Of a stretch of DNA of 27,807 nt, positions 15,578 to 23,456 are shown piece by piece. Position numbers and translations under genes: made by a program. Under the pieces are notes generated by a model. The model saw nothing but the letters and a program-made list of their open reading frames with translations, was not told the origin of the DNA and did not search any database. Source of the stretch: JAWLBW01 sp041687475 (GTDB lineage: Bacteria > J088 > JAWLBW01); contig JAWLBW010000018.1 of NCBI GenBank assembly GCA_041687475.1, forward strand, positions 1 through 27,807. Reading direction: 5' to 3'. The stretch's first letter is position 1. Every line of letters begins with the position of its first letter.

Positions 15578-16474
15578 ATGTCGACACTTGCATCACCGAC
15601 TCAAATCGGGGGCGTCGAGTTGCTGCCGGGCGCCACCCGACCCCGCATTGCCGCCAACAGCCTTTTTGTGGAATCGGCAGGCCTGCTCATCGACACGGGG
15701 GCCGACGAGGCGACCCTGCGGCGCCTGCTTGCCGACGGAACGGTTCGCAGCGTTCTGTACACCCACTACCATTCCGACCATCGCTGGTGGGGAAGTCTCT
15801 TTGCCGCGCTTCCGACCTGGGCGCACCGGCTCGATGCGCCGGCGCTGGAAAACGAAGCCGAGATGGTGGCGACGGTCGGTGGGCCCGAGCGCCTGGCGGC
15901 CGGATTCGGCGCCTGGTTCGAGGCCAACGGGGTGGTCGGACTGCGTGTCGACCACTATATTGAAGACGAGACGCCGCTGGTCTTCGACGATTGCACGCTG
16001 GTGCCGCTGCACATGCCTGGGCACACGCCGGGCATGCTGTGTCCGCTGTTCCCACGCGAGCGGCTGCTGTTTCTGACCGATTTCGACCTGACCCCGTTCG
16101 GTCCCTGGTACGGCAATGTCGGCAGCGATCTTGACGCCTTCGAAGCCTCGCTGGCGCGGGTCGAAACCCTCGATTTCGACTGGGTCATGACCTCGCATCT
16201 GCCCACTGCGCTTCGCCGGGAAGAGGCTTTAAAACTGCTGCGCGAATTCCGGTCCCACTTCGCGCGCCGCGAGCAGGCGTTGGTCGACGCGCTTGCCGAA
16301 CCCATGCCACTTCGCGAGCTGTCGTCCATCGGCATCTGCTACGAGTCGCGGCATATCAACAACAACCCGGCTCTTCACTGGTTCGAGCGGGTGCAGGTCG
16401 AACACCACCTGCGGCGTCTGGAGAAGCGCGGATTCGTTGAGAAAGTCGAAGACGGGCGCTGGCGGCGTCGTTGA
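15578..16474 (+). CDS. Metallo-beta-lactamase-fold hydrolase with C-terminal winged helix
   Basis: The 298-residue protein has the full MBL metal set: H63, H65, D67 and H68 in THYHSDH, H149 in MPGHTPG, D168 in LTDFDLT and H207 in TSHLP. A C-terminal domain of about 75 residues (REEALKLLREF onward, ending EHHLRRLEKRGFVEKV) looks like the winged helix of the LACTB2/hydrolase glyoxalase-like subgroup. Such proteins hydrolyse thioesters, nucleic acids or phosphoesters; the substrate cannot be told. The ATG at 15578 lies directly behind a -10 element and lacks a ribosome binding site. The gene converges on the regulator at 16478 with only 3 bp between stops and no visible terminator. Confidence 0.9.
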   Translation: MSTLASPTQIGGVELLPGATRPRIAANSLFVESAGLLIDTGADEATLRRLLADGTVRSVLYTHYHSDHRWWGSLFAALPTWAHRLDAPALENEAEMVATVGGPERLAAGFGAWFEANGVVGLRVDHYIEDETPLVFDDCTLVPLHMPGHTPGMLCPLFPRERLLFLTDFDLTPFGPWYGNVGSDLDAFEASLARVETLDFDWVMTSHLPTALRREEALKLLREFRSHFARREQALVDALAEPMPLRELSSIGICYESRHINNNPALHWFERVQVEHHLRRLEKRGFVEKVEDGRWRRR

Positions 16475-16477
16475 GCC

Positions 16478-17752
16478 TCAGTCAAGGCCGTACTTCGTGC
16501 ATTTGTAACCCACCTGCCGCGGTGTCAGCCCGAGGGCGCGCCCTGCCGCTGTTCTGTTTCCGTCGAACCGCCGCAGGGCCTCGCCGAGAATATGTGCCTC
16601 GAGCCGTTCGGTGAGTCGGTCAAGGGCAACCCATTGGCTTTCGCCGAGCAGACGCCGGGTCATGGCGCCCGAGAGCAGCGTTCCGGCTTCCAGGCGCAGG
16701 GCCTGTTCGGCTTCGGAAACGAATTTCGCAAGCTCGCCGTAGTTGCCGGGCCACGCGTGGGCCGAAAGCAGCCTGCGCGCGGCGGCCGATATACGGGCGT
16801 TCACGCCGCGATCGGTCAGGCCGCGCTGCACGATTCCGGGTACTTCCTGGGGACGCTCCCGCAAGGCGGGCATACGTATGGTCATGGTGGCTGCGCGGCT
16901 CAGAAGGGCGTCGGGATACTGCAGCCAGAGAAGATCGGCGGTGCCGAGAAAGATGACGGGTTGGTCGGCGGCGTCGACTGCCGCGAGCAGCCGATGCCGG
17001 GCGGCAGGGGCGGCGCGTACGGCATCGTGTACGTACAGCGAACCCAGTCCGGGGCTTCGCAGGGCGGCCTCAACGGCGCTCTCGTCGCTTTCGTCGCCCG
17101 TGAGGCGCACGTCGGTGAAGGTGCCTCCCACGTATCGTTCATGCATGCGCCGGGCCAGCGAATGCTTGCCCGTACCAGATTCGCCCACGACAAGAAACAG
17201 TCGGCCCGGCAGTGCGGGCAGAGCCAGCCAGCCGGCCGGCAGCAGGCCGCCGACCTCGTCTCTGGCCACCCGGCTTTCCCAGAGCGAAGCCGCGCCCCCG
17301 ATCATGCTGCCCACCAGCGACAGGAAGCGCATGCCCTCGGCGTCGACGTTCTGTTGCGGGAGCATGCGCACGGCCAACACACCCCAGTAGCTTACGCCTG
17401 AATGCAGCGGCACGAGGTGCAGGGTTTTGCCTTCGTCAAGCGTCACGGTCAGAAGGCGCTCGGCGCGCAGGCAGTGCTGTACCTCGCCGAGTGCGACATC
17501 GGGAAAGGCTTCACCGCCGCGAATCATCGGCCGGGGGGCGGGTAACCGGGCGTCAAGCATCCACACGCTTTCGGCGCCCAGGGTGCTCGCTATCACGGCC
17601 TGCACGCTCTGGAGAACGGCTTCGGGCGAGCGGCTGCTCTCGAGATCGTGTTGAATGGCGCTCAGGGCTTGAAAACGTTCGCGGAATCGCCCGACTTCTC
17701 TGCGCAATCGCGATTCGGGCTCCTGGCGCGTCTCGGCTTGTACCATATACAT
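16478..17752 (-). CDS. Sigma-54-activator-like AAA+ protein (GAF-AAA-Fis) lacking the GAFTGA loop
   Basis: I start the gene at ATG 17752, which has GGGAG five bases upstream; the frame is open much further 5' but without coding character. The 424-residue protein has a short coiled start, a GAF-like domain (about 25-165) and an AAA+ domain with Walker A GESGTGKH (K196). A weak Walker B region (LGSLYVHDAV in place of GTLFLDEI), MPALRERPQEVP and WPGNYGELAKFV follow. The C-terminal Fis-type HTH, GNRTAAGRALGLTPRQVGY, is closest in look to NifA. The GAFTGA sigma-54 contact loop is absent: GGTFTDVRLTGDE runs straight on. It may therefore bind DNA and ATP but not remodel sigma-54 in the classical way. 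Confidence 0.85.
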   Translation of the reverse strand: MYMVQAETRQEPESRLRREVGRFRERFQALSAIQHDLESSRSPEAVLQSVQAVIASTLGAESVWMLDARLPAPRPMIRGGEAFPDVALGEVQHCLRAERLLTVTLDEGKTLHLVPLHSGVSYWGVLAVRMLPQQNVDAEGMRFLSLVGSMIGGAASLWESRVARDEVGGLLPAGWLALPALPGRLFLVVGESGTGKHSLARRMHERYVGGTFTDVRLTGDESDESAVEAALRSPGLGSLYVHDAVRAAPAARHRLLAAVDAADQPVIFLGTADLLWLQYPDALLSRAATMTIRMPALRERPQEVPGIVQRGLTDRGVNARISAAARRLLSAHAWPGNYGELAKFVSEAEQALRLEAGTLLSGAMTRRLLGESQWVALDRLTERLEAHILGEALRRFDGNRTAAGRALGLTPRQVGYKCTKYGLD

Positions 17753-17820
17753 TTCTACTCCCATGAACCATGTCGAACGAGCGGCACGGTGGGCGGAAAA
17801 GTTTTGTTGGTCTGCTGTAG

Positions 17821-17837
17821 AGCAGAACCCGTGCCAA
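17821..17837 (-). promoter_or_regulatory. Sigma-54 (-24/-12) promoter upstream of the regulator gene
   Basis: On the minus strand the sequence TTGGCACG-GGTT-CTGCT matches the consensus TTGGCACG-N4-TTGCT with one mismatch. It faces the GAF-AAA-Fis gene, about 70 bases before its ATG. Sigma-54 control of this gene is therefore likely. Confidence 0.7.
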
Positions 17838-18017
17838 CACCCTGAAAACGGGCGTTTACGTGAGAGGGCCAGGTGAAAATGCTCGGATCGGCGGCAGCAA
17901 TTGCCGGTTTTTCGGGCAGACTGCGTTCGAGGGGAAGGCGAATGGGGCGTTCTTACCCGCACGGCAATCGGGCCGGGTGGGCGGTTCTTGTCGAGGAAAA
18001 AACCGCGCGGAAAACCG

Positions 18018-18047
18018 TTGGAATCGGCAGGGTAGATAGGGTATGAT
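18018..18047 (+). promoter_or_regulatory. Sigma-70-type promoter of the helical protein-gpsA pair
   Basis: TTGGAA (18018-18023), an 18-bp spacer and TATGAT (18042-18047) precede ATG 18060 by 12 bases. The start of transcription would fall about five to seven bases before the ATG, leaving no room for a ribosome binding site. Confidence 0.6.
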
Positions 18048-18059
18048 GCGAACAGTCGC

Positions 18060-19595
18060 ATGCCACATTCCAAGGTCGATCCCGCGCTGCGAGAGCGCCG
18101 GGCAGTCATTGAACTCCTTCACCGGGTCGACAAGCCCGACATTACCTATGCCGAGCTTGAGGCCGTGGCAGAAGAGCTTCTTGCGACCGGTAACCAGGTC
18201 GGCTCGGTTCTGGCGCAGGAAATTTCGAACACCGAAGACCTTGATCGCCTGAACAAACTGACCTATCTTGCGGCGTACGTCGACGACGATCGCATCGTCA
18301 ACGCCCTTTCTCGCCTCCTCTTCCATCCCCATCGAACGCGCGAATACAAAGCGCAGATTCTGCAGGCGCTCGAGCGCCTTGGTGTCGACACTGAACACGG
18401 CCTCATGCGCGGTCTGTTCCGCCGGCAGGAAATGCTGCGGCTGAATCTGTCCGAATTGAAGCGGCGCATGAACAACCGCGCCGAAGCCGCGGTGCAGTTT
18501 CTTTACGATGCCTTTTACGCCAGCCCCGAACAACGTTCGGATATGGCGCGTCTGCTCTCGGCCGACGGCGACGCCGTTTCCTTTACCTTGCTGGGCTACC
18601 TGGCCGAGTTGGGCGACGAGGTATCCTGGCGACCGATCGTAACCGCGCTGGGGCGCACGAAGTCGGAGCACAGTGTTCGAACCCTGCAGGAAATCGTGCG
18701 TTATGCTGTCGAACCCCAGCTGGTGCTCGAAGCCGAGCGGGCCCTGCGTCGCCTGCGATTTTCAGGGCATACGGTAAGACCCGCAACCTGGCACTTCCGC
18801 GAAGACACGTCGGCCTGGGCCAGCCGGGTCGAAGGCAACGGCACCCAGATGCTGTGGCTGGCCGCTTACCGCGGCGAGGGGCGCGCCGACACGGTGTGCT
18901 TTCTGGTGCACGAAGGGCGCGGCGTCATCGACTGCTTCGGCGAGATGCATGCCTCGTGGTCGGGCTTCATCAAGTCGAGCGTGCAGGAAGATCTCGAAGA
19001 CGGCGGGCGTTCGGTGCCCGCATCGTACGTACTCGAGCGCGTCGAGCACGCCCTGGCCGCCGGCATGCAGTCGGGCACGCCCATTCCCCCCGAACTTCCG
19101 TTCCGTATTCGCTGCCTGCAGGTTCGCAGGCTTGCACCGCGGTTGCTTGCCGCGCCGGCGCTTGTTCCCCTCGAACTCGACGATGTGTCCGACGACGCCT
19201 GGCGAGAAATCTGCGACCTCTTTCAAGAGCCCGTTCTCGACGACTGGCTCATCAGCGAGCCGGCGTTCTTCCAGCTTGTGAGCGGCTTCTACGAGCGTGA
19301 ACGCCGCGGCGCCGCCGAAGTGCGACGTTTCGTGCGCCGCGTTTATCACGAATTCGTCGAGCCCGAAATGGGCCTGTTGCAGCAGCGGCTGCTTCGCAAT
19401 GAAGAGTGGATGCGCGTGTCGGGCGGCGAGCCCGAGATTGCCGACCAGCTGCGTCTGGCCGCGGCCGTGGTGCAGTTGCAACCCGCCGACCGGAACCCGT
19501 TCATTCAGCAGTACATTCTCAAGAGCGTGCGCGAAGCCCGTGAAATGTTGCGCGAAGGCTACGACCCCACGCTGTTGAGCGATGATGATTTCTAG
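18060..19595 (+). CDS. Large alpha-helical protein of unknown function
   Basis: I do not recognise this 511-residue protein. The first about 240 residues look like HEAT/ARM-type helical pairs: DDDRIVNALSRLLFHPHRTREYKAQILQALERLG, then DAVSFTLLGYLAELGDEVSWRPIVTALGR and SVRTLQEIVRY. The middle (about 245-330) contains a beta-rich stretch, MLWLAAYRGEGRADTVCFLVHEGRGVIDCFGEM, of unknown type. The rest is helical and acidic, ending LLSDDDF. No signal peptide, membrane segment or catalytic motif is seen, so it is likely a cytosolic scaffold. The ATG follows a -10 box closely. gpsA starts 14 bp after the stop, so the two probably share a transcript. Confidence 0.75.
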   Translation: MPHSKVDPALRERRAVIELLHRVDKPDITYAELEAVAEELLATGNQVGSVLAQEISNTEDLDRLNKLTYLAAYVDDDRIVNALSRLLFHPHRTREYKAQILQALERLGVDTEHGLMRGLFRRQEMLRLNLSELKRRMNNRAEAAVQFLYDAFYASPEQRSDMARLLSADGDAVSFTLLGYLAELGDEVSWRPIVTALGRTKSEHSVRTLQEIVRYAVEPQLVLEAERALRRLRFSGHTVRPATWHFREDTSAWASRVEGNGTQMLWLAAYRGEGRADTVCFLVHEGRGVIDCFGEMHASWSGFIKSSVQEDLEDGGRSVPASYVLERVEHALAAGMQSGTPIPPELPFRIRCLQVRRLAPRLLAAPALVPLELDDVSDDAWREICDLFQEPVLDDWLISEPAFFQLVSGFYERERRGAAEVRRFVRRVYHEFVEPEMGLLQQRLLRNEEWMRVSGGEPEIADQLRLAAAVVQLQPADRNPFIQQYILKSVREAREMLREGYDPTLLSDDDF

Positions 19596-19609
19596 AGAGA
19601 GGTATCGCC

Positions 19610-20656
19610 ATGTCCTTGGAACCTGTTGCGGTCATCGGTGCGGGAAGTTGGGGTACGGCGCTGGCGTTGCTGGCGGCCGATAAAGGGTACCCTGTTCGCC
19701 TCTGGGTGCACGGCGAGAACAATTACCGCGAGCTCAGCGACAATCGCGAGAATCTGACTTATCTGCCCGGCTTTCCCCTGCCCGATAACCTGACGGTTAC
19801 CCGCGATTACGAAGAAGCCTTGCGGGGCGCGCGGTTGGTCATTTCGGTCGCCCCCTCGCATGCCGTTCGCTCGGTCATGAAGGAAGCCGGCCCCTACATT
19901 GAAAGCGATGCCGTCATCGTATCGGCGTCGAAGGGCATCGAGAACGAATCGCTCAAGATGATGGACGGCGTGTTGAAGGAAGTGCTGCCCGAAACGCTGC
20001 ACAACCAGCTCGCCTTTCTCTCGGGTCCCAGCTTCGCCAAGGAGGTGGCCCAGAAGCTCGCCACCGTCGTGGTGGTATCTTCAAGCGAAGAAAAGGTCGC
20101 TTCCTACGTGCAGGAGCGGCTGTACACAAGCTACTTTCGCACCTACCGCAACGCCGACGTCGTCGGCACCGAAATCGGCGGCGCGCTGAAGAACGTCATG
20201 GCCATCGCCACCGGCGGTATCGAAGGGTTCGGCCTCGGCCACAACGCCCGTGCCGCCACGATTACCCGCGGCCTGACCGAAATGACGCGACTGGGCCTGC
20301 GCATGGGCGCCAACCCGTTGACCTTCCAGGGCCTTGCGGGCATGGGCGACCTGATTCTTACCTGCACCGGCGGCCTCAGCCGTAACCGCCGCGTCGGCCT
20401 CGAAATCGGCAAGGGCCGTAAGTTGCAGGATATTCTGGCCGACATGAAGATGGTGGCCGAAGGCGTCAAGACCTCGAAAAGTGCCTTCGACCTGTCGCGC
20501 AAGATCGGCATCGAGATGCCCATCGTCGAGCAGGTGTACGAAGTGCTTTACCACGACGTACCCATGGAGAAGGCCATTCAATCGCTCATGAGCCGTTCGC
20601 TCAAGGACGAGCTCGCCGACTTTCCCGACAACCTTATTACCCCACACATCCAATAA
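19610..20656 (+). CDS. gpsA: Glycerol-3-phosphate dehydrogenase [NAD(P)+]
   Basis: The 348-residue protein matches GpsA over its full length. The dinucleotide-binding loop is VIGAGSWGTALA (residues 8-19). SASKGIE, LSGPSFAKEVA, the catalytic lysine K194 in EIGGALKNVMAIATGG, and GLAGMGDLILTCTGGLSRNRRVG follow in order. It reduces dihydroxyacetone phosphate to sn-glycerol 3-phosphate, the entry point of phospholipid synthesis, in the cytosol. GAGAGAGG before ATG 19610 is a good ribosome binding site. The gene closes its transcription unit at a strong terminator. Confidence 0.97.
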   Translation: MSLEPVAVIGAGSWGTALALLAADKGYPVRLWVHGENNYRELSDNRENLTYLPGFPLPDNLTVTRDYEEALRGARLVISVAPSHAVRSVMKEAGPYIESDAVIVSASKGIENESLKMMDGVLKEVLPETLHNQLAFLSGPSFAKEVAQKLATVVVVSSSEEKVASYVQERLYTSYFRTYRNADVVGTEIGGALKNVMAIATGGIEGFGLGHNARAATITRGLTEMTRLGLRMGANPLTFQGLAGMGDLILTCTGGLSRNRRVGLEIGKGRKLQDILADMKMVAEGVKTSKSAFDLSRKIGIEMPIVEQVYEVLYHDVPMEKAIQSLMSRSLKDELADFPDNLITPHIQ

Positions 20657-20682
20657 GGGCGAAAACCTTTCGGGTGGAAAAG

Positions 20683-20709
20683 AAAAGGGCGGCCTCTGGC
20701 CGCCCTTTT
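20683..20709. terminator. Bidirectional rho-independent terminator
   Basis: A 12-bp perfect stem, AAAAGGGCGGCC and GGCCGCCCTTTT, with loop TCT lies between gpsA (+) and the thioesterase gene (-). A-rich and T-rich flanks on either side allow it to stop both convergent transcripts. Confidence 0.92.
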
Positions 20710-20738
20710 CTTTGCTCGGATATCGGTCTCAAACGGAA

Positions 20739-21233
20739 TCAGGCCGCCGCCTTCGCGTTGCCTTTCTTGCCCAGAACAAGGGGAGCCAGGAAGCCGGCGT
20801 CGACAGCCTTGCGATTCTTGACCACGACCACATGGCACTCGGCTTCGGTAGCCAGCGTCTCACCGAGAAAAATCTTCTGGACGAAAACGACCGTCTTGCC
20901 CTCGATGCGGTCAATCGAAGTTTCCAGCGTAAACCGCTTACCCATGCGCACTTCGCGCCGATAGCGCACGTTCATGGTGCCGACCACGGCAGTCCACCCG
21001 TGGGCGTTGGCGTGTTCGAAAAGGCCCATGCGCACGAAAAGATCGGTGCGACCGGCATCGAAGAATTCGAGATAGCGAGCGTTGTTGATGTGACCGAACC
21101 AGTCGCAGTCGAGGGCCGAGGCCCGAAAGTGAAGAACGCTCTTTTCGGCGTGGGGCTTGCCCTCAAGACGCCAACGCAGATAGTTGCGGGCAAGACGCGC
21201 GTGATAGCGAAGCATGAGGCTGGGTTTGGCCAT
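20739..21233 (-). CDS. Hotdog-fold acyl-CoA thioesterase (4HBT/THEM6-like)
   Basis: The 164-residue protein carries the 4HBT signature DCDWFGHINNARYLEFFDAGR (Asp44 is the expected catalytic acid). NVRYRREVRMG and TLETSIDRIEGKTVVFVQKIF strands follow, typical of YbgC/FadM/THEM6-type thioesterases. Such enzymes hydrolyse acyl-CoA or acyl-ACP thioesters in the cytosol. The extra N-terminal about 30 residues (LMLRYHARLARNYLRWRLEGK) are basic and helical and resemble the start of THEM6-like proteins rather than short YbgC. The promoter carries a FadR-like palindrome, fitting a role in fatty-acid metabolism. The ribosome binding site is poor; ATG 21233 is the first in frame. Confidence 0.87.
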   Translation of the reverse strand: MAKPSLMLRYHARLARNYLRWRLEGKPHAEKSVLHFRASALDCDWFGHINNARYLEFFDAGRTDLFVRMGLFEHANAHGWTAVVGTMNVRYRREVRMGKRFTLETSIDRIEGKTVVFVQKIFLGETLATEAECHVVVVKNRKAVDAGFLAPLVLGKKGNAKAAA

Positions 21234-21249
21234 GGAAATACCGGTCGAT

Positions 21250-21275
21250 TGAATGAATACTCATTCATTATAGCA
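21250..21275 (-). promoter_or_regulatory. Extended -10 promoter overlapped by a FadR(TetR)-like operator
   Basis: On the minus strand TGC-TATAAT (21275-21267) is an extended -10 element. The palindrome TGAATGAATACTCATTCA (21250-21267) begins at its last base and covers the predicted start site near 21260. The palindrome agrees with the Bacillus FadR consensus as I recall it (TGAATGA-MTAK-TCATTCA) except at one central base. A TetR-family repressor released by long-chain acyl-CoA is the natural reading; the repressor gene is not in this window. Confidence 0.7.
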
Positions 21276-21366
21276 TGAAGGGCCGAGCGGATTCACATGG
21301 CGAGCGCGTGGCGAGCGCAGACAGGTACTACCTGGCTTGCGGCGGCGGAAGAGAGCGGTGTCCTGT

Positions 21367-21906
21367 TCAAGCCGCCGACGGCTGCACGATATGCACGGGT
21401 TTTCCAAGGGCACAGGCTTCCGTGAGGAGCCGTGCCGTACGGCTTTCGGCCGGCGGCTCAATGGCGAGCAGCGCGGTCGCGAGGCGAAGCACGAAGCGAT
21501 TGCGGCGCAGGCAGGTATTGCGTGAGGCCCGGCGGGTCGAGTCGGGAAATGGCGAAAGCAGGAGCAGCCGTTCTTGCGCCAGAGCCTGCACTTCTTCGGC
21601 GGTGAGGCGAACCGGCAGTGCCCGTGCCGGGCAACGCACGAGTCGAATTCCAAGGCCGAGAAGGCGGGGGTAGAGTGCAAGCTCGATCGGCGTGTGAAAG
21701 CCGCCGATGACCACGAAGTCATGCGACGCCATGGCGACGGCTTTCGCCAGAGTCTCTTCAATTACCGGTGGCGCGACGGGGTTGCTTGAAGTAAAGACGG
21801 CCAGCAGTGGCTTGTGAAGTAATCCGGAGTATCCCACGGCCTGCACGCGCCGGCCGTCCGCCAGTACGAGGGGTACCGGTTGGTTTGTGGATACTGGCGC
21901 CGCCAT
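21367..21906 (-). CDS. Short DprA/Smf-like Rossmann protein
   Basis: The 179-residue protein resembles the Rossmann core of DprA (DNA-processing protein A). AVGYSGLLHKPLLAVFTSSN stands where DprA has its first strand and GSR motif. DFVVIGGFHTPIELALY stands where DprA has VVSGLA-GID. LLSPFPDST, the RRNRFVLRLATALLAIEP region (DprA RNRIIAGLS--VVVVEA) and RTARLLTEACALGKPVHIV follow. It lacks the SAM-like N-terminal and winged-helix C-terminal domains, so it is about half the length of true DprA. The GSR and SGLA signatures are altered. It may be a divergent DprA-like or LOG-like nucleotide-binding protein. It stands alone, with a 370-bp repeat-filled gap upstream. Confidence 0.65.
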   Translation of the reverse strand: MAAPVSTNQPVPLVLADGRRVQAVGYSGLLHKPLLAVFTSSNPVAPPVIEETLAKAVAMASHDFVVIGGFHTPIELALYPRLLGLGIRLVRCPARALPVRLTAEEVQALAQERLLLLSPFPDSTRRASRNTCLRRNRFVLRLATALLAIEPPAESRTARLLTEACALGKPVHIVQPSAA

Positions 21907-22277
21907 GTTCCCGTTCTATCACGGGAAGCGACAGGGGGGAAGGGGGACGTACAGCACGGTTGCACGTGGATGGGGCGACAACGTGCAGCACGGTCGGACG
22001 GTCAGATGGGGAGAGGGAGCCGCGTGCGGCACGGTCGGACGGTTTGAAGGGGAGACCACGGTTGCACGGTTGATCGGTCAGATGGGGAGAGGGAGAGCGA
22101 CGTGCAGCACGGGTGCACGGTTCGAAGGGGAGACCTTCAGACCTTCAGACCTTCAGGCTGTCAGACTGTCAGACCGGCAGACCCTGTGACCCAGGTAACC
22201 CGCTACGGAGCGCCGTTCTGCACGAATCACCCCTTCGCCCCATCTCACGCTCTCCCCACCAACGGCAGTCACTTGCA
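21907..22277. repeat. Intergenic repeat region A (palindromic cores, G-rich linkers, octamer array)
   Basis: This 371-bp gap holds four plus-oriented copies of a CGTGCAGCACGG-type core (21948, 21982, 22023, 22101; two have one substitution). Each is followed by TTGCACG, TCGGACGG or GTGCACGG. Two linkers of the form GTCAGATGGGGAGAGGGAG separate copies, and two of the form GAAGGGGAGACC follow others. One further degenerate core points the other way (22213-22224). An array of 8-bp units lies at 22133-22188. No open reading frame here has support. Confidence 0.85.
22133..22188. repeat. Degenerate 8-bp tandem array
   Basis: Seven octamers run head to tail: ACCTTCAG three times, then GCTGTCAG, ACTGTCAG, ACCGGCAG and ACCCTGTG. 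The unit drifts along the array but the trailing CAG is kept in six of seven. Confidence 0.85.
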
Positions 22278-23450
22278 TCACGTGAGCGCCTGGTCGAGAT
22301 CGGCGAGAATGTCGTCGATGCTCTCGACGCCTACCGACATGCGCACGAGGCCTTCGGTCACACCGGCTTCGGCGCGCATGGCTTCGGTCATGCCGCGATG
22401 ACTCGAGCCGGCAGGGCGGGTTACCAGCGTCTCCATGCCGCCGAGACTGACACCGTGCACGGCCAGTTGCAGGCGGTCGATGAAGCGCTCGGCGGTTTCA
22501 CGTCCCCCCTTCAGGTCGAAGGACATGACGGCGCTTCCGCCCTTCATCTGCTTGCGGAAGATGTCGGCCTGCGGGTGCGAGGGCAGGCCGGGGTAGTTCA
22601 CCCGTTCGACCCTGGGGTGCTCCTGCAACCACTCGGCCACGCGCTGTCCGTTGCGGTTGTGGGCCTCCATGCGCAGGGGAAAGGTTCGCAGGCCGCGAAG
22701 CAGAAGCCAGGCGTCGAGCGCATTCATCGTTCCACCCAGGTTCTTGTGAATGGCGCGCTGTTCGGCCGTGAAGCCCTCGCGCGACACCACGCACCCGGCC
22801 ACCATATCGCTGTGTCCGTTCAGGAACTTGCTCATGGAATGCATGACCAGATCGGCCCCCAGCTCGAGGGGCCGCTGGTTGAACGGCGTGGCCACCGTGT
22901 TGTCGACAATGACCCGCGTGTCGGAGTTTCTCGCATGGGCAGCCGTCTCGGCGATATCGACCAGCCGCATGAGCGGATTCGTCGGCGTCTCGACGAACAC
23001 CACCGTGGCCAGCGAGATGGCGCCGAACCACTCTTCCTTCTTCGTCACGTCGACGAACTGCACGTTCAGGCCGAGCTTGTCGCGCAGCAGGCGCAGGGCT
23101 TCGAGGGTTCCGCCGTAGGCGTCGTTGGGCGCGACGACCAGATCGTCCTTTCCACGCAACGACATCATGACGGCGGCCAGGGTCGCCGCGTTGCCCGATG
23201 CGGCAATGAGGGCGTCCCTTCCCCCCTCCAGTGCGGCCAGGGCGCGCCCCAGCTCATCGACGGTCGGGTTCCCGAAGCGCGAGTACATATAGCCGGGCTG
23301 TTGACCCGAGAAAACGGCTTCGGCATCGGCCGAGGTGCCCAGGCGAAAGAGGCTCGTCTGCACGATAGGCGACACGGCAGGCCTGTTTCCGGTCCGGTCG
23401 TCGGTCAGCCCGATATGGGCGCAGAGGGTGCTGATGTCACGGTCATTCAT
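22278..23450 (-). CDS. metB: Cystathionine gamma-synthase/gamma-lyase family PLP enzyme
   Basis: From ATG 23450 the protein has 390 residues, the usual size of fold-type I Cys/Met-metabolism enzymes. K208 in MHSMSKFLNGHSD binds PLP. YMYSRFGNPTVDELGRALAALEGG, VETPTNPLMRLVDI, VDNTVATPFNQRPLELGAD and the C-terminal GSSHRGMTEAMRAEAGVTEGLVRMSVGVE motif are all family hallmarks. Members make cystathionine from an activated homoserine and cysteine, or cleave cystathionine or methionine. MetB is the best guess, but lyase or O-acetylhomoserine sulfhydrylase activity cannot be excluded. There are no methionine-pathway neighbours. A TTG further upstream (23489) is in frame but unlikely. Confidence 0.85.
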   Translation of the reverse strand: MNDRDISTLCAHIGLTDDRTGNRPAVSPIVQTSLFRLGTSADAEAVFSGQQPGYMYSRFGNPTVDELGRALAALEGGRDALIAASGNAATLAAVMMSLRGKDDLVVAPNDAYGGTLEALRLLRDKLGLNVQFVDVTKKEEWFGAISLATVVFVETPTNPLMRLVDIAETAAHARNSDTRVIVDNTVATPFNQRPLELGADLVMHSMSKFLNGHSDMVAGCVVSREGFTAEQRAIHKNLGGTMNALDAWLLLRGLRTFPLRMEAHNRNGQRVAEWLQEHPRVERVNYPGLPSHPQADIFRKQMKGGSAVMSFDLKGGRETAERFIDRLQLAVHGVSLGGMETLVTRPAGSSHRGMTEAMRAEAGVTEGLVRMSVGVESIDDILADLDQALT

Positions 23451-23456
23451 GCATAC

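Noticed and set aside
17753..18109. Longer N-terminus of the GAF-AAA-Fis regulator
   Set aside because: The upstream frame contains the sigma-54 promoter, resembles no domain, and a good ribosome binding site precedes ATG 17752.
21907..22277. Small open frames in the repeat regions (for example about 88-100 codons at 21807-22189)
   Set aside because: They encode only translated repeats, lack ribosome binding sites and show no family similarity.
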